NCBI RefSeq assembly: GCF_011742145.1
Contig: NZ_JAAQQU010000105.1
Location: 248,001-312,000, forward strand
Length of the DNA stretch: 64,000 bases
Direction: 5' to 3'
Source: Flavobacterium sp. J49
Lineage (GTDB): Bacteria; Bacteroidota; Bacteroidia; Flavobacteriales; Flavobacteriaceae
In this document: in pieces, positions 9,101 to 17,530 of the stretch
Layout of the letters: every line of letters starts with the position of its first letter
How positions within the stretch are numbered: position 1 is the first letter of the stretch
Program-made: the position numbers and the translations under genes
The notes under the pieces: generated by a model
The model's input: the letters and a program-made list of their open reading frames with translations, nothing else
The model's database searches: none
What the model was told of the DNA's origin: nothing

Positions 9101-9144
9101 ATGACAATTGTCATTTTTATTAGAAAAAACTAGCACTACTTTTG
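9101..9144 (+). promoter_or_regulatory. FNR-type palindrome and -7 box of hemN
   Basis: ATGACAATTGTCAT at 9101-9114 is a perfect 14-bp palindrome. The -7 box TACTTTTG follows at 9137-9144, 19 bases before the hemN start. The palindrome centre (9107.5) is 36.5 bp from the last G of the -7 box, placing it near -41.5, the class II position for CRP/FNR activators. The same geometry recurs before ccoS and ccoI. Binding by the Crp/Fnr protein at 28998 is inference. Confidence 0.75.
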
Positions 9145-9162
9145 TCCTTGTAAAGTAGTATT

Positions 9163-10527
9163 ATGTCAGTTTCATTAGTCCAAAAATATAACGTTCCCGG
9201 TCCGAGATACACCAGCTATCCTACAGTTCCTTATTGGGATGAGGCCTCTTTTTCCGATAATCAATGGAAGGAAACATTTATTCGAAGTTTTAATGAGAGT
9301 AATGCTACGGAAGGCATTAGTTTGTATATTCACTTGCCGTTTTGTGAAAGCTTGTGTACGTTTTGCGGTTGCCACAAAAGAATTACCAAGCGACACGAAG
9401 TAGAAAATCCCTATATAGAAGCCGTTTTAAAAGAATGGCAACTGTACTGCGATTTGTTTCCGGCCAAACCCCTTATCAAAGAAATTCATTTGGGCGGTGG
9501 CACACCTACCTTTTTTTCTCCGGAACATTTAGAGCAATTAATTACCGGCATTCTCAGCAAAGCCGAAAAAGCAACTGAATACGAATTCAGTTTTGAAGGT
9601 CATCCCAACAATACTACACGAGAACATTTGCAAAAACTCTATAATTTAGGATTCCGTCGGGTGAGTTTTGGCGTGCAGGATTACAGCGAAAAAGTACAAA
9701 TTGCAATTCACAGACATCAACCGTTTCACAATGTGGCCAAAGTAACTTTTTGGGCCAAAGAAATAGGCTATACTTCCATCTCACATGATTTGGTTTTTGG
9801 ATTGCCGTTTCAAACTTTAGATAACGTTATTGACACCATCGAAAAAACCAATTCGCTCTCCCCTAACCGATTGGCGTTTTACAGCTATGCGCATGTGCCT
9901 TGGATTAAAGGCAACGGCCAACGCGGTTTTAAAGACGAAGATGTACCAAAAGATGATGAAAAACGCAAGTTATATGAAGTTGGGAAAACCCTTTTAGCCA
10001 AAAAAGGTTATCACGAAATTGGAATGGATCACTTTGCCTTGGAAGACGATGCCATGTACCACGCTTTCAAAGCCGGAAAACTGCACCGAAATTTTATGGG
10101 CTACACTGCTTCTAAAACCCAATTGATGATTGGTTTGGGTGTTTCTTCTATCAGCGACAGTTGGTATGCTTTTGCCCAAAACGAAAAAGAGCTGGAAACT
10201 TATTACGCGCGCCTGGCGCAAAACGAATTACCGGTATATCGCGGTCATGTTTTGACTGAGGAAGATTTAATCATCCGCCGACATATTTTGAATTTGATGT
10301 GTCAATTCAACACTTCTTGGCAAAACGACGATTTGTACTTTGAAGAACTACCCGAAGTATTGGAACAACTCCACGAAATGGAGCTTGACGGTTTGCTCCA
10401 AATCAAACCCAACGGTTTAGTGGTAACCGAAAAAGGCAAAGCTTTTGTGCGCAACATTTGTATGGCATTCGACTTGCGATTGAAGCGCAAAACGCCACAG
10501 ACACAATTGTTTTCAATGACGGTTTAG
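9163..10527 (+). CDS. hemN: Oxygen-independent coproporphyrinogen III oxidase
   Basis: This 454-residue radical SAM enzyme converts coproporphyrinogen III to protoporphyrinogen IX without oxygen, in haem biosynthesis. The N-terminal YNVPGPRYTSYPTVP and the cluster motif CESLCTFCGC (CxxxCxxC plus the extra Cys of true HemN) are present. So are HLGGGTPTFFSP, FEGHPNNTT, RVSFGVQD and a HemN C-terminal domain (EEDLIIRRHILNLMC). These features and the length separate it from HemW. The strong FNR-type box upstream fits induction when oxygen falls, when haem is needed for the cbb3 oxidase and the H-NOX sensor encoded nearby. The start ATG directly follows the promoter. Confidence 0.95.
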   Translation: MSVSLVQKYNVPGPRYTSYPTVPYWDEASFSDNQWKETFIRSFNESNATEGISLYIHLPFCESLCTFCGCHKRITKRHEVENPYIEAVLKEWQLYCDLFPAKPLIKEIHLGGGTPTFFSPEHLEQLITGILSKAEKATEYEFSFEGHPNNTTREHLQKLYNLGFRRVSFGVQDYSEKVQIAIHRHQPFHNVAKVTFWAKEIGYTSISHDLVFGLPFQTLDNVIDTIEKTNSLSPNRLAFYSYAHVPWIKGNGQRGFKDEDVPKDDEKRKLYEVGKTLLAKKGYHEIGMDHFALEDDAMYHAFKAGKLHRNFMGYTASKTQLMIGLGVSSISDSWYAFAQNEKELETYYARLAQNELPVYRGHVLTEEDLIIRRHILNLMCQFNTSWQNDDLYFEELPEVLEQLHEMELDGLLQIKPNGLVVTEKGKAFVRNICMAFDLRLKRKTPQTQLFSMTV

Positions 10528-10649
10528 GTCGTTGCGAGTTTTAGGTAGTCTGTTTACTTCTTATTGCTTTCCCTTAATAAAATAGTGCTCTTGCATTCAG
10601 TCTGTAAGGCATTTTTAGTATTTTAGCTAAGGCAAAAAATACCCACACG

Positions 10650-11117
10650 ATGAAACCATTAGAAATTTCGAACAGATTCAAAGAAGTCATTTTAAACGGC
10701 ACTTGGGTGGCCAATACCAATTTTAAAGCACAATTAGACAATACCGATTGGCAAATGGTCACCGCTAAGTTGGATACTTTGAATACCATAGCGGATTTGG
10801 CCCAACACATTCATTATTACATAAAGGGATTGAACCAAGTATTTCGGGGTGGAACATTGGACATCAAAGACCGCTATAGTTTTGATTTTCCTGCGATTAC
10901 TTCACAAAAGGATTGGGATGCATTTTTGGTCCAATTTTGGAATGACGCCGAAGAATTCGCCACTTTGGTTGAACAAATGCCCGAAGCCCAATTGAAAGGC
11001 GCCTTTGTCGAGGAAAAATACGGAACCTATGAACGCAATATTGAGGCGATGATTGAGCATAGCTATTATCATTTAGGCCAAATTACACTCATCAAAAAGA
11101 GATTGACATGTTGTTAA
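10650..11117 (+). CDS. DinB-like (DUF1572-type) four-helix protein
   Basis: A 155-residue helical protein of the DinB/YfiT-like superfamily, which often binds a metal through three histidines. Candidate ligands are in LAQHIHYYIKG and the C-terminal IEHSYYHLGQITLIKK, both in the expected places. Members include thiol-dependent S-transferases and damage-induced proteins, but no activity can be assigned here. Its 3' end overlaps the next gene by 10 bases, so the two are likely translated together. The upstream 122 bases hold no recognisable gene. Confidence 0.8.
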   Translation: MKPLEISNRFKEVILNGTWVANTNFKAQLDNTDWQMVTAKLDTLNTIADLAQHIHYYIKGLNQVFRGGTLDIKDRYSFDFPAITSQKDWDAFLVQFWNDAEEFATLVEQMPEAQLKGAFVEEKYGTYERNIEAMIEHSYYHLGQITLIKKRLTCC

Positions 11118-11491
11118 AATATTTTCTTTTATGGTTGCCAATGATTTTTATAGCGGTTTTAAACGGTAGTGCGCGTGATTTATGGTATAAAAAGCATACC
11201 GGAGAGCTGACAGGGCACCAAGTTTCAACGGTGTCACTCATTATCCTTTTTGGTTTTTACATTACAGCCGTTTTAAAAAAATACCCGCCAAACTCCGCCA
11301 CCCAATCGATGCAAATTGGCTTGCTTTGGTTGGTCCTGACTTTACTGTTTGAATTTGGGCTCGGACTGATGAGAGGTCAATCATGGGAATTATTGCTACA
11401 AGATTATAACGTTTTTAAAGGGCGTATTTGGATACTTATCCCTATTTGGGTTACTGTGGCACCATATCTTTTTTATAAAATGTTTCCATAA
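11108..11491 (+). CDS. Small integral membrane protein, function unknown
   Basis: A 127-residue protein with four predicted membrane segments (about 3-20, 42-58, 70-88 and 105-124) and a conserved-looking loop (NGSARDLWYKKHTG). I recognise it only as a type of hypothetical membrane protein. Translational overlap with the DinB-like gene supports a shared transcript. It starts with ATG inside the preceding gene's last codons. Confidence 0.65.
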   Translation: MLLKYFLLWLPMIFIAVLNGSARDLWYKKHTGELTGHQVSTVSLIILFGFYITAVLKKYPPNSATQSMQIGLLWLVLTLLFEFGLGLMRGQSWELLLQDYNVFKGRIWILIPIWVTVAPYLFYKMFP

Positions 11492-11566
11492 AAAACTGAC
11501 ACCCTATTTCCTTTCCTGCTATTCGGATGTTTTTTTCTGTATCTTTAAATACTAAATCGCCTTCTC

Positions 11567-12298
11567 TTGGATTACCTCATTTACTTTATACTTTTAGCCC
11601 TATTGGCAGAAATCTTGGGCACTGTGGGAGGCTTTGGCTCTTCGCTGTTTTTTGTACCAATAGCAAGTTATTTTCTTGATTTTCATTCGGTTTTAGGGGT
11701 TACTGCTATGTTTCATGTGTTGAGTAATCTCACCAAAATTGGTTTTTTCAGGCAAGGCGTTGATAAGAAACTCATCGTGAGTTTGGGAATTCCGGCGGTG
11801 GTTTTTGTGGTATTGGGTGCTTATCTGAGTCGGTTTATTGATTCCAAATGGCTCGAAATGGGATTGGCTGTTTTTCTGATTGGATTGAGTCTTTTCTTTT
11901 TGATTTTTAAAACGATAGTGATAAAACCAACTACTTTCAATAGTGTATCCGGTGGCATTGCTTCCGGTTTCATAGCGGGATTAATAGGGACCGGTGGTGC
12001 CATTCGCGGCATGACTTTGGCGGCTTTTAACCTGAAAATGCAGGTCTTTATTGCTACTTCTGCGGTTATCGATTTGGCCATTGACGGAAGCCGAACCGTG
12101 GTTTACGGACTCAATGGTTTTATACACAAAGACGATTTGTATCTGATTCCGATATTATTTGTAGTGAGTATCATCGGGACCTATATTGGTAAAAAAATAT
12201 TGGAAAAAATATCGGAAGCGCAATTCAAAAAAATTGTCTTAGTTTTGATACTCATCACCGGATTGATTACAGCATTCAGTGTCATTCAAAAGCTATAG
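11567..12298 (+). CDS. TauE/SafE family membrane transporter
   Basis: A 243-residue protein with about eight membrane segments and the TauE/SafE duplication. The N-terminal half has GTVGGFGSSLFFVPI and the second half IAGLIGTGGAIRGMTLAAF, the two glycine-rich repeats of the family. Members move sulfite, sulfoacetate or other organic anions; the substrate here is unknown. The most plausible start is the TTG at 11567, since no in-frame ATG precedes the first membrane segment. A weak -7-like TATCTTTA lies at 11540-11547. It is unrelated in sequence to the SafE-like gene of the cbb3 cluster. Confidence 0.82.
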   Translation: MDYLIYFILLALLAEILGTVGGFGSSLFFVPIASYFLDFHSVLGVTAMFHVLSNLTKIGFFRQGVDKKLIVSLGIPAVVFVVLGAYLSRFIDSKWLEMGLAVFLIGLSLFFLIFKTIVIKPTTFNSVSGGIASGFIAGLIGTGGAIRGMTLAAFNLKMQVFIATSAVIDLAIDGSRTVVYGLNGFIHKDDLYLIPILFVVSIIGTYIGKKILEKISEAQFKKIVLVLILITGLITAFSVIQKL

Positions 12299-12410
12299 AA
12301 CATAGTGTAATAAGATAAAAAAGGCAAGAATAGCTTAATTCTACACTTGCTGAAATTATAAGATAAAACTGTTTTTATGCGTTTTATTCAAATCAATTAA
12401 ACTATTATTT

Positions 12411-12441
12411 ACAACCGATTATATATTTTTAACAACCGATT
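12411..12441 (+). promoter_or_regulatory. Direct repeat ACAACCGATT at 21-bp spacing, possible LytTR site
   Basis: ACAACCGATT occurs exactly at 12411-12420 and 12432-12441, so equivalent bases are 21 bp (two helical turns) apart. LytTR-domain regulators bind paired direct repeats with this spacing. The last gene of the operon that starts 90 bases downstream encodes a LytTR regulator, so autoregulation is a reasonable inference. I did not find the pair elsewhere in the window. Confidence 0.5.
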
Positions 12442-12496
12442 GTCTATTGTTATTGATATTTTGACTAAATTAAGCAACAAAAAAAGTATTTTAAAT

Positions 12497-12504
12497 TAAT
12501 TTTG
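12497..12504 (+). promoter_or_regulatory. -7 box of the H-NOX signalling operon
   Basis: TAATTTTG matches TAnnTTTG and ends 27 bases before the ATG at 12531. No TTG sits at a standard -33 distance, which suits an activator-dependent promoter. Confidence 0.5.
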
Positions 12505-12530
12505 AGTACTTGTTAAACTTCAACATTCCT

Positions 12531-12944
12531 ATGAAAAAAACTCTAAAGATCCTTCTCATTGAAGATGATACTATAGAAGTGATGAAATTTATCAAAGTGA
12601 TTGAAACACTTGGGGAAAAACATCAAATTATTGAATCCAAAAATGGTGAAGAAGCCATGGACATTTTAAAAATTACCAAACAACTTCCGGATATCATTGT
12701 ATTAGATTTAAATATGCCCAAGGTAAACGGAGTAGAATTTTTATCATCTCTAAAAGAAGATGAAATATTGAAATACATTCCCGCCATAGTGCTAACCACT
12801 TCATACAATCCAAAAGACATTACAGAATGTTATAAAATTGGTATAGCCGGTTACATTTTAAAGCCATTAAAATATGAGGATTATGTTAGTAGGATAAAAA
12901 AAGTGTTAGAATATTGGTGTGAGAATGTATTAATTAAGGCTTAA
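12531..12944 (+). CDS. CheY-like single-domain response regulator
   Basis: From the ATG at 12531 this is a 137-residue stand-alone receiver. The acidic pocket (IEDD, D12/D13), the phosphoacceptor D59 in IIVLDLNMPK, the switch threonine in VLTTSYN and the conserved lysine in YILKPLKY are all present. There is no output domain, so it works by protein contact or as a phosphate carrier or sink. It is the first gene of the H-NOX operon, four bases before the sensor gene. Similar receivers in Bacteroidota often pair with PAS hybrid kinases. An upstream in-frame start exists at 12510, but the MKKTLKILLIEDD beginning is typical of the family. Confidence 0.9.
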   Translation: MKKTLKILLIEDDTIEVMKFIKVIETLGEKHQIIESKNGEEAMDILKITKQLPDIIVLDLNMPKVNGVEFLSSLKEDEILKYIPAIVLTTSYNPKDITECYKIGIAGYILKPLKYEDYVSRIKKVLEYWCENVLIKA

Positions 12945-12948
12945 TTGT

Positions 12949-13494
12949 ATGTACGGGATAATAAATAAATCCATTGAAGATTTAGTCAAAAGTAATTTTG
13001 GGGCTGAAAAATGGAATGTAATATTGGATAAAAGCGGAATTGAACATAATTATTTCATCAGCAGCGAACCCTATGATGATGACATTACCTTTAAATTGGT
13101 CAATGCCATCGCAATGGAAATGGACATGAGTCTGGAATCCGTATTGTACAGTTTCGGAGAATGGTGGATTATTAAAACGACCAAAGACAAATATTCGGGA
13201 CTCATGGAGACCGGTGGAAATAATCTTAGGGATTTTTTAATCAATCTACCGCTGTTTCACAACAGAGTGATGTTGTTGTTTCCAAAATTAACACCACCGG
13301 AATTCAAGATCAGTGATATTGAACAAAACAGCCTGCAATTGCATTACTTTTCAAAAAGAGAAGGTCTACAAGAATTTGTCAGAGGTTTGATCCAAGGTTT
13401 GGGGATTATGTTTAAAACTGAAATAGAAATTGAGTTACTCAAAACAAGACAAAAAGGTGATAATAACGAAGTTTTTAAAATAAGTTGGAAATAA
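12949..13494 (+). CDS. H-NOX haem NO-binding sensor protein
   Basis: A 181-residue stand-alone H-NOX (HNOB) domain. The proximal haem ligand is H104 in LPLFHNRV, followed by the conserved KLTPPEF proline segment. The haem-propionate motif YxSxR is Y133-F-S135-K-R137. The N-terminus MYGIINKSIEDLVKSNFG is typical. No tyrosine occurs after Y133, so the distal Tyr that stabilises O2 in oxygen-binding members appears to be absent; by family knowledge that suggests NO selectivity. It sits directly before a kinase carrying an HNOBA-like domain, so NO binding probably controls that kinase. Alternative: a haem or redox sensor. Confidence 0.93.
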   Translation: MYGIINKSIEDLVKSNFGAEKWNVILDKSGIEHNYFISSEPYDDDITFKLVNAIAMEMDMSLESVLYSFGEWWIIKTTKDKYSGLMETGGNNLRDFLINLPLFHNRVMLLFPKLTPPEFKISDIEQNSLQLHYFSKREGLQEFVRGLIQGLGIMFKTEIEIELLKTRQKGDNNEVFKISWK

Positions 13495-13496
13495 CA

Positions 13497-16199
13497 GTGA
13501 AAAAAAACGGGTTCAATTTAAGCACGTCTCTTTTTAATAAAATATTTCCATTTTATATTTTATTAAATGAGCATTTACAAATTATAAGTTTTGGGAAAAA
13601 TATCCCCAAAATTATTACAGGGTTAACGGAAGGAACTCCGTTTGACTCTATTTTCACTATTGTTAGACCTCATGTGGACAATATTACTCCGGAAAACTTT
13701 CATAAAAACACCGACCATTTAATCGTTATTACTACAAAAGATTCGGATAAAGTGACTTTGAGAGGTCAATTTGAAAAATTAGACAACAACTTCTTGTTTA
13801 TAGGATCACCTTGGTTTAACTCGATGAATGAAGTTACAGATAAAAACCTTACACTCAACGACTTTGCGTATCATGACCCTATACTGGATATATTACACAT
13901 TTCCAAGAATCAAGAAATTAACTATAAAGAACTCAAAGAGCTTTTAGAAACCGTAAACGAACAACGAAAGACGCTAAAAAAAGACAAAGAAGAACTCAAT
14001 AAACTCTCCTTAGTAGCGAGTGCTAACAAAAACGGTGTGGTTTTGTTTACCCCCGGCGGTAAAATTTTGTGGTGTAATAACGCTTATTTAAAAATTGTAT
14101 CGCTCACCAATGAAGAAGTAATTGGTCAATTCATCTTAGATTTTGGGCCATGCAAAATAACTGAGGAAGACAAGATAAAAGAAGTGCTCCGCGGCTTTGA
14201 AGAAGGGAAAATTTTTGAAGGCGAAAAAGCCACCCTTATTAAAGACCGCAAAACCTTCTGGTACAAAACAACCAAGCAACCGGTTAGAGATGAAGCGGGT
14301 CAAATAATACACTACTTTGCTATTATTGAAGATGTTACACTGGAAAAAGAGCAGGAAGAAAAACTCAGATTACTGTCATCAATAGCAGAAAAGAATACCA
14401 GCGCGGTGATTATTTGTGACGAAAAGGGACGCATTGAATGGATTAATGACAGTTTTACCGAAATTACCGAATACACCTTAGAAGAAGTCATAGGTAAAAA
14501 AATTAAAAAGATTTTAGAAGGTCCGGAAACCGATAAAAAAACGGTGGCCTATTTAGGAGAGCAAATGAAAAATGGTCTTCCTTTTAATTGTGACATCATT
14601 AATTACAAAAAATCCAAAAATAAATATTGGTCCCGTGTTCAAGGTAGAGCGCTGAACGATGAAAACGGCAAGGTCTTGAAATATTTTACCATACAAGAAG
14701 ATATTTCATTAGAGAAGGAATTCAAACAACAACTCATTGAATCTGAAAACCGTTTGTACTCCTTGATTATTAATCTTCAGTCGGGCATTTTACTCGAAGA
14801 TGTTAATCGGAAAATCCTCTTGGTCAACAAGCGATTCTGCGACTTATTCGGAATTGGCCTTGAACCTGAAAGAATGAAAGGAATCGATTGCTCAAAAGCG
14901 GCAGAACAATCCAAATTCTTGTTTAAAAATCCGGATAGTTTTTTAGCACGAATTGACGAAATTTTAAGACAAAAAAGCACTGTCATAGCCGAAGAAATTG
15001 AAATGGTAGACGGTAGAATCATCCAGCGAAGCTTTATTCCGATTTATCGTGGTAATAAATACGATGGACACTTGTGGAGCTACGATGATGTTACTATTCA
15101 GAAAAAATACGAGCAAAGTCTTGAAGCAGAAAGAGAAAAATACAGCAACATCATCACCAATATGAATATGGGATTGATAGAAGTGGATATAAACGACAAT
15201 ATCAAATTCGTCAACCAATCATTCTCAGAAATGAGCGGCTTTTCATCAGAAGAACTCATCGGAGTTAAAGCAGCAGAGCTCTTTTTAGACCCAAAATCCA
15301 AACAAATCATCGATACTAAAACAGCAGTTCGGGCTAAGGGAATTTCAGATTCTTATGAAATAAAGGTTAAAATAAAGTCCAATGAAGAAAGATATTGGTT
15401 GATCAGCGGAGCACCAAATTACAATCTAAACGGTGAACTCGTAGGTAGTATAGGGATTCATTTTGACATTACAGAACAGAAAAAATTAGAATTACAAAAA
15501 GAAGCTTTGTTGAAAAGTTTGGAAAAACAAAACGAAAGCCTCAATGAATATGCCCAAATTGTATCCCACGATTTAAAATCGCCTCTGCGAAGTATACACA
15601 CCTTAATTACTTGGATAAAAGACGAAGAAAAGAACATGTTGAGCAATCAAACCAACGAGTACATTGCTTTAATTGAAGAGAAGGTTGAAAAAATGGACTA
15701 CCTCATCGATGGCATCCTAACCTATTCTAAAATTGATTCTTTTGAAAAAACAGACGAATTAATTGACTTGAATGAAATCATTGACAACATCATTCAAATC
15801 ATTCACATTCCCAAAAATACAAAAGTCACAATTGCCCATAAGTTGCCCGTTAAAAAAGCGAACCGTTTCAGAATGCAACAATTGTTTCAAAACTTAATCA
15901 GTAATGCCATTATTCACAATGACAAAAAAGAAGGAATGGTTGTCATTGATTACAGTGAAAATGAAGAAGCGTATATTTTTTCGGTACAAGACAATGGCCC
16001 CGGTATATCAGAGAAATACCAAAGTAAAATTTTTCATCTGTTTGAATCCTATTCTCCCAATAACAAATCAACCGGTATTGGGTTGTCTATTGTTAAAAAA
16101 ATTGTAGAAAAATACAATGGCAAGATATGGATTGAAAGCAAAGTAGGCATCGGAACGACCTTTTTTATACAACTACCAAAAGAATATGGAACAACCTAA
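13497..16199 (+). CDS. HNOBA-like multi-PAS sensor histidine kinase (H-NOX partner)
   Basis: About 900 residues. Residues 5-165 resemble the HNOBA domain that follows HNOB in soluble guanylate cyclases (FPFYILLNEHLQIISFG, FTIVRPHV, FLFIGSPWFNSM, LTLNDFAYHDPILDIL), ending in a coiled coil. Four PAS domains follow (about 165-285, 290-410, 415-535, 540-660). The HisKA has the phosphoacceptor in SHDLKSPLRS (about residue 691) and the HATPase has N (QNLISNAIIHN), G1 (DNGPGIS) and G2 (STGIGLSIVKK) boxes. No membrane segment, so it is cytosolic. I prefer the GTG at 13497, two bases after the H-NOX stop; a TTG at 13485 would overlap that gene. There is no receiver domain; phosphate presumably passes to separate partners. 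Confidence 0.88.
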   Translation: MKKNGFNLSTSLFNKIFPFYILLNEHLQIISFGKNIPKIITGLTEGTPFDSIFTIVRPHVDNITPENFHKNTDHLIVITTKDSDKVTLRGQFEKLDNNFLFIGSPWFNSMNEVTDKNLTLNDFAYHDPILDILHISKNQEINYKELKELLETVNEQRKTLKKDKEELNKLSLVASANKNGVVLFTPGGKILWCNNAYLKIVSLTNEEVIGQFILDFGPCKITEEDKIKEVLRGFEEGKIFEGEKATLIKDRKTFWYKTTKQPVRDEAGQIIHYFAIIEDVTLEKEQEEKLRLLSSIAEKNTSAVIICDEKGRIEWINDSFTEITEYTLEEVIGKKIKKILEGPETDKKTVAYLGEQMKNGLPFNCDIINYKKSKNKYWSRVQGRALNDENGKVLKYFTIQEDISLEKEFKQQLIESENRLYSLIINLQSGILLEDVNRKILLVNKRFCDLFGIGLEPERMKGIDCSKAAEQSKFLFKNPDSFLARIDEILRQKSTVIAEEIEMVDGRIIQRSFIPIYRGNKYDGHLWSYDDVTIQKKYEQSLEAEREKYSNIITNMNMGLIEVDINDNIKFVNQSFSEMSGFSSEELIGVKAAELFLDPKSKQIIDTKTAVRAKGISDSYEIKVKIKSNEERYWLISGAPNYNLNGELVGSIGIHFDITEQKKLELQKEALLKSLEKQNESLNEYAQIVSHDLKSPLRSIHTLITWIKDEEKNMLSNQTNEYIALIEEKVEKMDYLIDGILTYSKIDSFEKTDELIDLNEIIDNIIQIIHIPKNTKVTIAHKLPVKKANRFRMQQLFQNLISNAIIHNDKKEGMVVIDYSENEEAYIFSVQDNGPGISEKYQSKIFHLFESYSPNNKSTGIGLSIVKKIVEKYNGKIWIESKVGIGTTFFIQLPKEYGTT

Positions 16200-16503
16200 T
16201 ATTGATTATTTCATTAAGTTATCAAACAATAACGACTCTTTTAAGCAAAAACTTATTGAGGTAATCAAACATGAGTTGCCTTTAGAAATAGATTTTTATT
16301 TTAACTGCATAACCCTAAAAGAATGGGAAAAAGCAGCCGAATCTGTTCACAAACTCAAACACAAAATAGGCGTATTAGGAATGGAAAAAGGGTATCATGT
16401 TGCTGAAGAATACGAAAAAAACCTGAGGGAAGGTTTGACAGAATCGCAATCAGCTTTTGAAGAAACACTAACTACTATCAACCAATTTATAAAATTATTG
16501 TAA
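16186..16503 (+). CDS. Hpt-domain phosphotransfer protein
   Basis: A 105-residue helical protein with the histidine phosphotransfer motif VHKLKHKIGVLGM, the histidine being the expected phosphate carrier. Length is that of a bare Hpt domain. Its start overlaps the kinase 3' end by 14 bases, implying coupled translation. It would shuttle phosphate between the CheY-like receiver, or another receiver, and the LytTR regulator 12 bases downstream. Hpt proteins have low sequence conservation, so the assignment rests on the motif and context. Confidence 0.85.
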   Translation: MEQPNIDYFIKLSNNNDSFKQKLIEVIKHELPLEIDFYFNCITLKEWEKAAESVHKLKHKIGVLGMEKGYHVAEEYEKNLREGLTESQSAFEETLTTINQFIKLL

Positions 16504-16514
16504 AAAAACTACAT

Positions 16515-17234
16515 ATGAAAAACTGTATTATCATTGACGATGAGATGATGGCTAGAACCATAATCACTGAATTGGTTTCTACAAAATCCTACTTAAACAT
16601 AGTTGCTGAATTTTCTAATGCCATTGATGCGCTGAAATATCTGAACAAAAATAAAGTGGATTTGATTTTCCTTGACATTCACATGCCTGATTTTAATGGG
16701 TTTGATTTTATCAATACCATCAAGCACTCTGTAAAAGTAATTTTAGTCACCTCGGACAAGAACTTTGCCATAGATGCTTTTGAATATGATTGCGTTGTTG
16801 ATTATTTGGTAAAACCCATTACGGAAGAACGTTTTGAAAAGACCATGCTTAGATTAAAAGAACTGGATGGAAGAATCCAAAAAAGTCAACAAGAAATCGA
16901 GAATAGAGTTGATTCTGATAGCTACAGAGAATTCTACATCAACAAAAGTAACCGTCTGATTAAGATTGACGTCAATACAATCTTGTATTTTATGGCCAAA
17001 GGAGACTATGTTTATTTAAAAACAGAAACCAGCAATTACACCATACACAATACATTAAAGAGAATCGAAAGCAAACTACCTAAAGATTTGTTCTTTAAAG
17101 GGCATCGTTCCTACCTTATCAATACTAAAAAAATAATTGACATAGAAGACAACAGTGTCTTGATAGGAAAAGATGTAATTCCGATAAGCCGAAGAAACAG
17201 ACCTGAGCTTATGAAACGTGTGCTTTTACTATGA
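16515..17234 (+). CDS. LytTR-family response regulator
   Basis: A 239-residue regulator. The receiver (1-115) has acidic pocket D8/D9, phosphoacceptor D54 in LIFLDIHMPD, the switch position in VILVTSDK and lysine in VDYLVKPI. After a linker the LytTR DNA-binding domain spans about 138-238 (FYINKSNRLIKID, ILYFMAKGDYVYLKT, FFKGHRSYLINTKKI, IPISRRNR). It is the likely transcriptional output of the H-NOX/kinase/Hpt chain. LytTR proteins bind paired direct repeats, and such a pair lies at 12411-12441 before this operon. The operon ends at a strong terminator just after it. Confidence 0.93.
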   Translation: MKNCIIIDDEMMARTIITELVSTKSYLNIVAEFSNAIDALKYLNKNKVDLIFLDIHMPDFNGFDFINTIKHSVKVILVTSDKNFAIDAFEYDCVVDYLVKPITEERFEKTMLRLKELDGRIQKSQQEIENRVDSDSYREFYINKSNRLIKIDVNTILYFMAKGDYVYLKTETSNYTIHNTLKRIESKLPKDLFFKGHRSYLINTKKIIDIEDNSVLIGKDVIPISRRNRPELMKRVLLL

Positions 17235-17259
17235 TGCGTTAAACCGATTTACTGGTGTA

Positions 17260-17299
17260 AACCTCTTTAGGAATTAAATTTCTAAAGAGGTTTTTTTTT
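17260..17299 (+). terminator. Terminator of the H-NOX operon
   Basis: AACCTCTTTAG (17260-17270) pairs perfectly with CTAAAGAGGTT (17282-17292) and is followed by a run of nine T from 17291. It lies 26 bases after the LytTR stop. Confidence 0.9.
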
Positions 17300-17530
17300 G
17301 ATTTAAAGAAATTCACCCAAATCGATAAATGGTTTTGTTTTTAAAAAAAATAATGCGTTTTGTCGAACAAATATGCATTTGATAGTATTTTATACCGCTT
17401 ATCTATATTTAAACACACTTTATCTAAAGATGAATGGTGGTTCATCTAATTTTTAAAAATAGCCGGAAAACCTTACTGATATTTGTATCATAAATACCGT
17501 AAATCTATTAAAAATACAAAAACAAGTATC

